Source: Brevibacterium aurantiacum (GTDB taxonomy: Bacteria > Actinomycetota > Actinomycetes > Actinomycetales > Brevibacteriaceae). Taken from it: a stretch of 64,000 bases of DNA. The stretch covers positions 1 through 64,000 of the forward strand of contig NZ_FXZB01000011.1 in NCBI RefSeq assembly GCF_900169065.1. Reading direction: 5' to 3'. Of the stretch, positions 62,552 to 64,000 are shown piece by piece. Under the pieces are notes generated by a model. The model did not search any database. It was not told the origin of the DNA and saw only the letters and a list, made by a program, of their open reading frames with translations. Within the stretch, counting starts at the first letter, position 1. Each line of letters starts with the position of its first letter. The translations under genes and the position numbers were made by a program.

Positions 62552-62590
62552 ACTCATGCGCCCATCAGCGACTATGATGGGCGCATGAGT
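62552..62590. promoter_or_regulatory. 15-bp perfect inverted repeat covering the promoter and start codon of the LapA-like gene
   Basis: ACTCATGCGCCCATC (62552-62566) is exactly complementary to GATGGGCGCATGAGT (62576-62590), with a 9-bp spacer. The right arm contains part of the -10 TATGAT (62573-62578), the 6-nt gap and the ATG at 62585. If the gene is leaderless, the palindrome is on DNA and spans -35 to start, which suggests an operator. A terminator for icd is the alternative. Confidence 0.7.
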
Positions 62591-63073
62591 ACTCAAGACC
62601 CACGTGGCGAATCACAGACGCCCGACGAGCTGCTGGCCGAGACGCAGTCCGTGCTCGGCGACGAGGATCCGGCGACCGGCAACACCCGCGAGGTCGCACC
62701 GACTCAGCAAGTGGATCCGACGCAGCGCATCGAGCCCGCACAGCAGACCGAACCTGAGCAACGCCAGGAGCCGACTCCTGCAGGCAAGGACGCGGACCTG
62801 TCACAGCTCAAGGGCGGGTCCGGCATGTCGGCGGGAATGTGGGCGTCGCTCATCCTCGGTGCCGCCATCGTCGTGCTCCTGCTCATCTTCATCCTGCAGA
62901 ACAACGTCCCCGCCGAATTCCAGTACTTCGGTTGGCAGTTCCAGCTGCCGCTGGGCGTTGCCATGCTCTTCGCCGCAATCGGCGGCATCTTCATCGCCGG
63001 CATCATCGGATCCGTGCGCATCTTCGTGCTCAACCGCAAGCTGAAGAAGATTTCGAAGGCTCTGGGCCGCTGA
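62585..63073 (+). CDS. LapA-domain (DUF1049) membrane protein
   Basis: 162 aa from ATG 62585; a longer reading from 62540 would include the palindrome. The cytosolic N-terminal half is polar with a hexapeptide-like repeat (PTQQVD, PTQRIE, PAQQTE, PEQRQE) around residues 40-63. Two membrane helices follow: WASLILGAAIVVLLLIFIL and LGVAMLFAAIGGIFIAGI, with QNNVPAEFQYFGWQFQLPLG between, the LapA/DUF1049 signature. LapA-type proteins relate to envelope or LPS assembly in other bacteria; the role here is unknown. The PPTase gene starts 4 nt after its stop. Confidence 0.82.
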   Translation: MSTQDPRGESQTPDELLAETQSVLGDEDPATGNTREVAPTQQVDPTQRIEPAQQTEPEQRQEPTPAGKDADLSQLKGGSGMSAGMWASLILGAAIVVLLLIFILQNNVPAEFQYFGWQFQLPLGVAMLFAAIGGIFIAGIIGSVRIFVLNRKLKKISKALGR

Positions 63074-63076
63074 TAC

Positions 63077-63721
63077 ATGGAGTCCCACCCCGGTTTCACC
63101 CTCCTGCCCACCCAGCTCGATTCGACCATCGTCCTCGCCGACACTGACGCCGAGGCCGAATGGGCGCGCATCGATCTCTCCTCGCTGACGAAGCAGGAGA
63201 TGAACTATGCGACGGAGTTCGAACCCGATGCGGCAGCCACTTGGGCTGCCGGTCGGGTCATTCTCCGCCATGTTCTCGGCACGCATCTGGACCGCGACCC
63301 CGCCGGCATCGAGATTCGTCTCGACTCTGCGGGCAAGCCCCGGGTCGAGGAATGCGAATTCTCCGTCACCAGAGCCAGGCGACTGGTCCTGGTCGCCGTT
63401 GCCGATGATCCCATAGGGGTCGATCTCGAGGCCGTGCCCGAACACGCGGTTGCCGCCGAGGCGATGTCGCTGCTGCACCCGAAGGAGCGAGCCGAGCTCG
63501 AGCAGGTGCCAGCATCTGAGCTGGCGACCGACTTCGTCCGTGTGTGGGCCCGCAAAGAGGCCTTCCTCAAGGCTCTGAGCACAGGCTTGGCCCGCGATCC
63601 CGGCATGGACTACATCGGAGCCGGAACCGCACCGAACTCCCCGCACCCCGACGTCGAGATCTTCGACCTGGAATCGGGTCTGCCCGAGGGATACCACGCG
63701 GCCATCGCGTTCAACCGCTGA
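63077..63721 (+). CDS. 4'-phosphopantetheinyl transferase (Sfp/HetI-like)
   Basis: 214 aa. Mg2+-binding motifs GVDLEAV and WARKEAFLKALSTGL are clear; the N-terminal half carries RVILRHVLG and DSAGKPRVEECEFSVTRAR. It should transfer phosphopantetheine from CoA to carrier proteins of fatty-acid, polyketide or peptide synthesis; with no carrier gene nearby the target is unknown. ATG 63077 is 4 nt after the LapA-like stop, so the two are cotranscribed. Confidence 0.85.
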   Translation: MESHPGFTLLPTQLDSTIVLADTDAEAEWARIDLSSLTKQEMNYATEFEPDAAATWAAGRVILRHVLGTHLDRDPAGIEIRLDSAGKPRVEECEFSVTRARRLVLVAVADDPIGVDLEAVPEHAVAAEAMSLLHPKERAELEQVPASELATDFVRVWARKEAFLKALSTGLARDPGMDYIGAGTAPNSPHPDVEIFDLESGLPEGYHAAIAFNR

Positions 63722-63730
63722 CAGCCACTC

Positions 63731-64000
63731 TCAGTCGCTCGCCGGTGTGGACCCACCGAATGCCTCGTCCTCGGCGAAATCGGGGCCATTGGCCCCGGTG
63801 GTGAACACGATGGCGATGGCCAAAGAGCCGAGAGCCGTGTAGCCGAACCAGACGAGGCCCGCCGCCGGACTTCCGACAAGGGCGAGGATCACGGCGATGA
63901 TCGTCGACACCACCCAGAGCGAATCGAATATCGCCAGGTACTTCACATAGCGCTTCTCACCTCTGCGGGCGCCATAGGAGATCTCCGTGGCAGCGCTGAG
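63731..64000 (-). CDS. Integral membrane protein, C-terminal part (cut by the window edge)
   Basis: The minus-strand frame is open from 64000 to the stop at 63731 (89 aa visible, no start in view): ISYGARRGEKRYVKYLAIF, then two hydrophobic stretches (VVSTIIAVILALVGSPAAGL and YTALGSLAIAIVFTTG) and an acidic tail (FAEDEAFGG). A GTG at 63946 could start a short form, but the open frame to the edge makes a longer protein likelier. I recognise no family. It is convergent with the PPTase gene, 9 bp between stops. Confidence 0.6.
   Translation of the reverse strand, partial: LSAATEISYGARRGEKRYVKYLAIFDSLWVVSTIIAVILALVGSPAAGLVWFGYTALGSLAIAIVFTTGANGPDFAEDEAFGGSTPASD

Noticed and set aside
62540..62584. 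LapA-like gene starting at 62540
   Set aside because: It would translate through the palindrome; ATG 62585 sits 6 nt after a -10 element and gives the usual N terminus.

Overview
The window is 64 kb of gene-dense chromosome with high GC and NTG starts. It is typical of an actinobacterium of the Micrococcales type. A Brevibacterium-like organism is my best guess, from gene content alone. The actinobacterial markers are UPF0182, the PDZ/Lon-like protease, a DUF2342 protein, UvrD2 with a tetracysteine motif and HRDC domain, AdnA/AdnB, DUF3107, DUF3117, mycothiol deacetylase MshB, monomeric isocitrate dehydrogenase and the dapD/dapE/dapC/fdxA set. Most of the gene order is core synteny shared with Mycobacterium and relatives. 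I see no IS element, prophage, CRISPR array, tRNA or rRNA.

Layout. (1) 1-1.3 kb: an iron-siderophore binding lipoprotein under an IdeR/DtxR-type box. (2) 1.3-8.2 kb: UPF0182 and the PDZ/S16 protease (translationally coupled), diverging from a DUF2342 protein and a Nudix hydrolase, then a YgjP-like metallopeptidase. (3) 8.2-8.7 kb: a 516-bp gap holding a cluster of DnaA-box-like 9-mers, a near-consensus promoter and a strong hairpin, ahead of an orphan E1/TOMM-cyclodehydratase-like protein. (4) 9.6-20.3 kb: DNA repair genes (uvrD2 with a NudC-like Nudix gene; adnA-adnB) and a degenerate kinase-fold protein. (5) 20.4-27.9 kb: TetR, DUF3107, ferritin-like protein, DEAD-box helicase, PHP phosphatase, two peptidases and a small secreted protein. 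(6) 28-33 kb: soluble MgtE/CBS protein, DUF1003, Mrp, TatB, an alkyltransferase-like protein, an O-methyltransferase and DUF3117. (7) 33-42.6 kb: PIG-V-like membrane protein, DivIVA-like protein, FolP2-type protein fused in frame to a truncated LOG gene, dapE/dapD back to back, gltA, dapC-fdxA and a GNAT. (8) 42.6-47.7 kb: typA-mshB-vanW. (9) 47.9-54.3 kb: a complete dipeptide/oligopeptide ABC operon. (10) 54.5-64 kb: PH-like membrane protein, MBL hydrolase, OYE reductase, DASS carboxylate transporter, alpha/beta hydrolase, thymidine kinase, icd, LapA-like protein, phosphopantetheinyl transferase and a membrane protein cut by the window edge.

Three patterns stand out. First, at least 13 genes have a -10 hexamer (TANNNT) placed exactly 6 or 7 nt before the start codon and no Shine-Dalgarno, so leaderless transcription looks common; two divergent pairs (dapE/dapD and PHP/aminopeptidase P) are built this way. 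Second, convergent gene pairs are separated by very long, often perfect hairpins. Third, several proteins are altered: the LOG remnant, MshB fused to a membrane domain, an oversized DppB, an AdnA with a degenerate Walker B, and a NudC without zinc-ribbon cysteines. The most interesting candidate is the DnaA-box cluster sitting on the promoter of the orphan E1-like gene at 8.2-9.6 kb.
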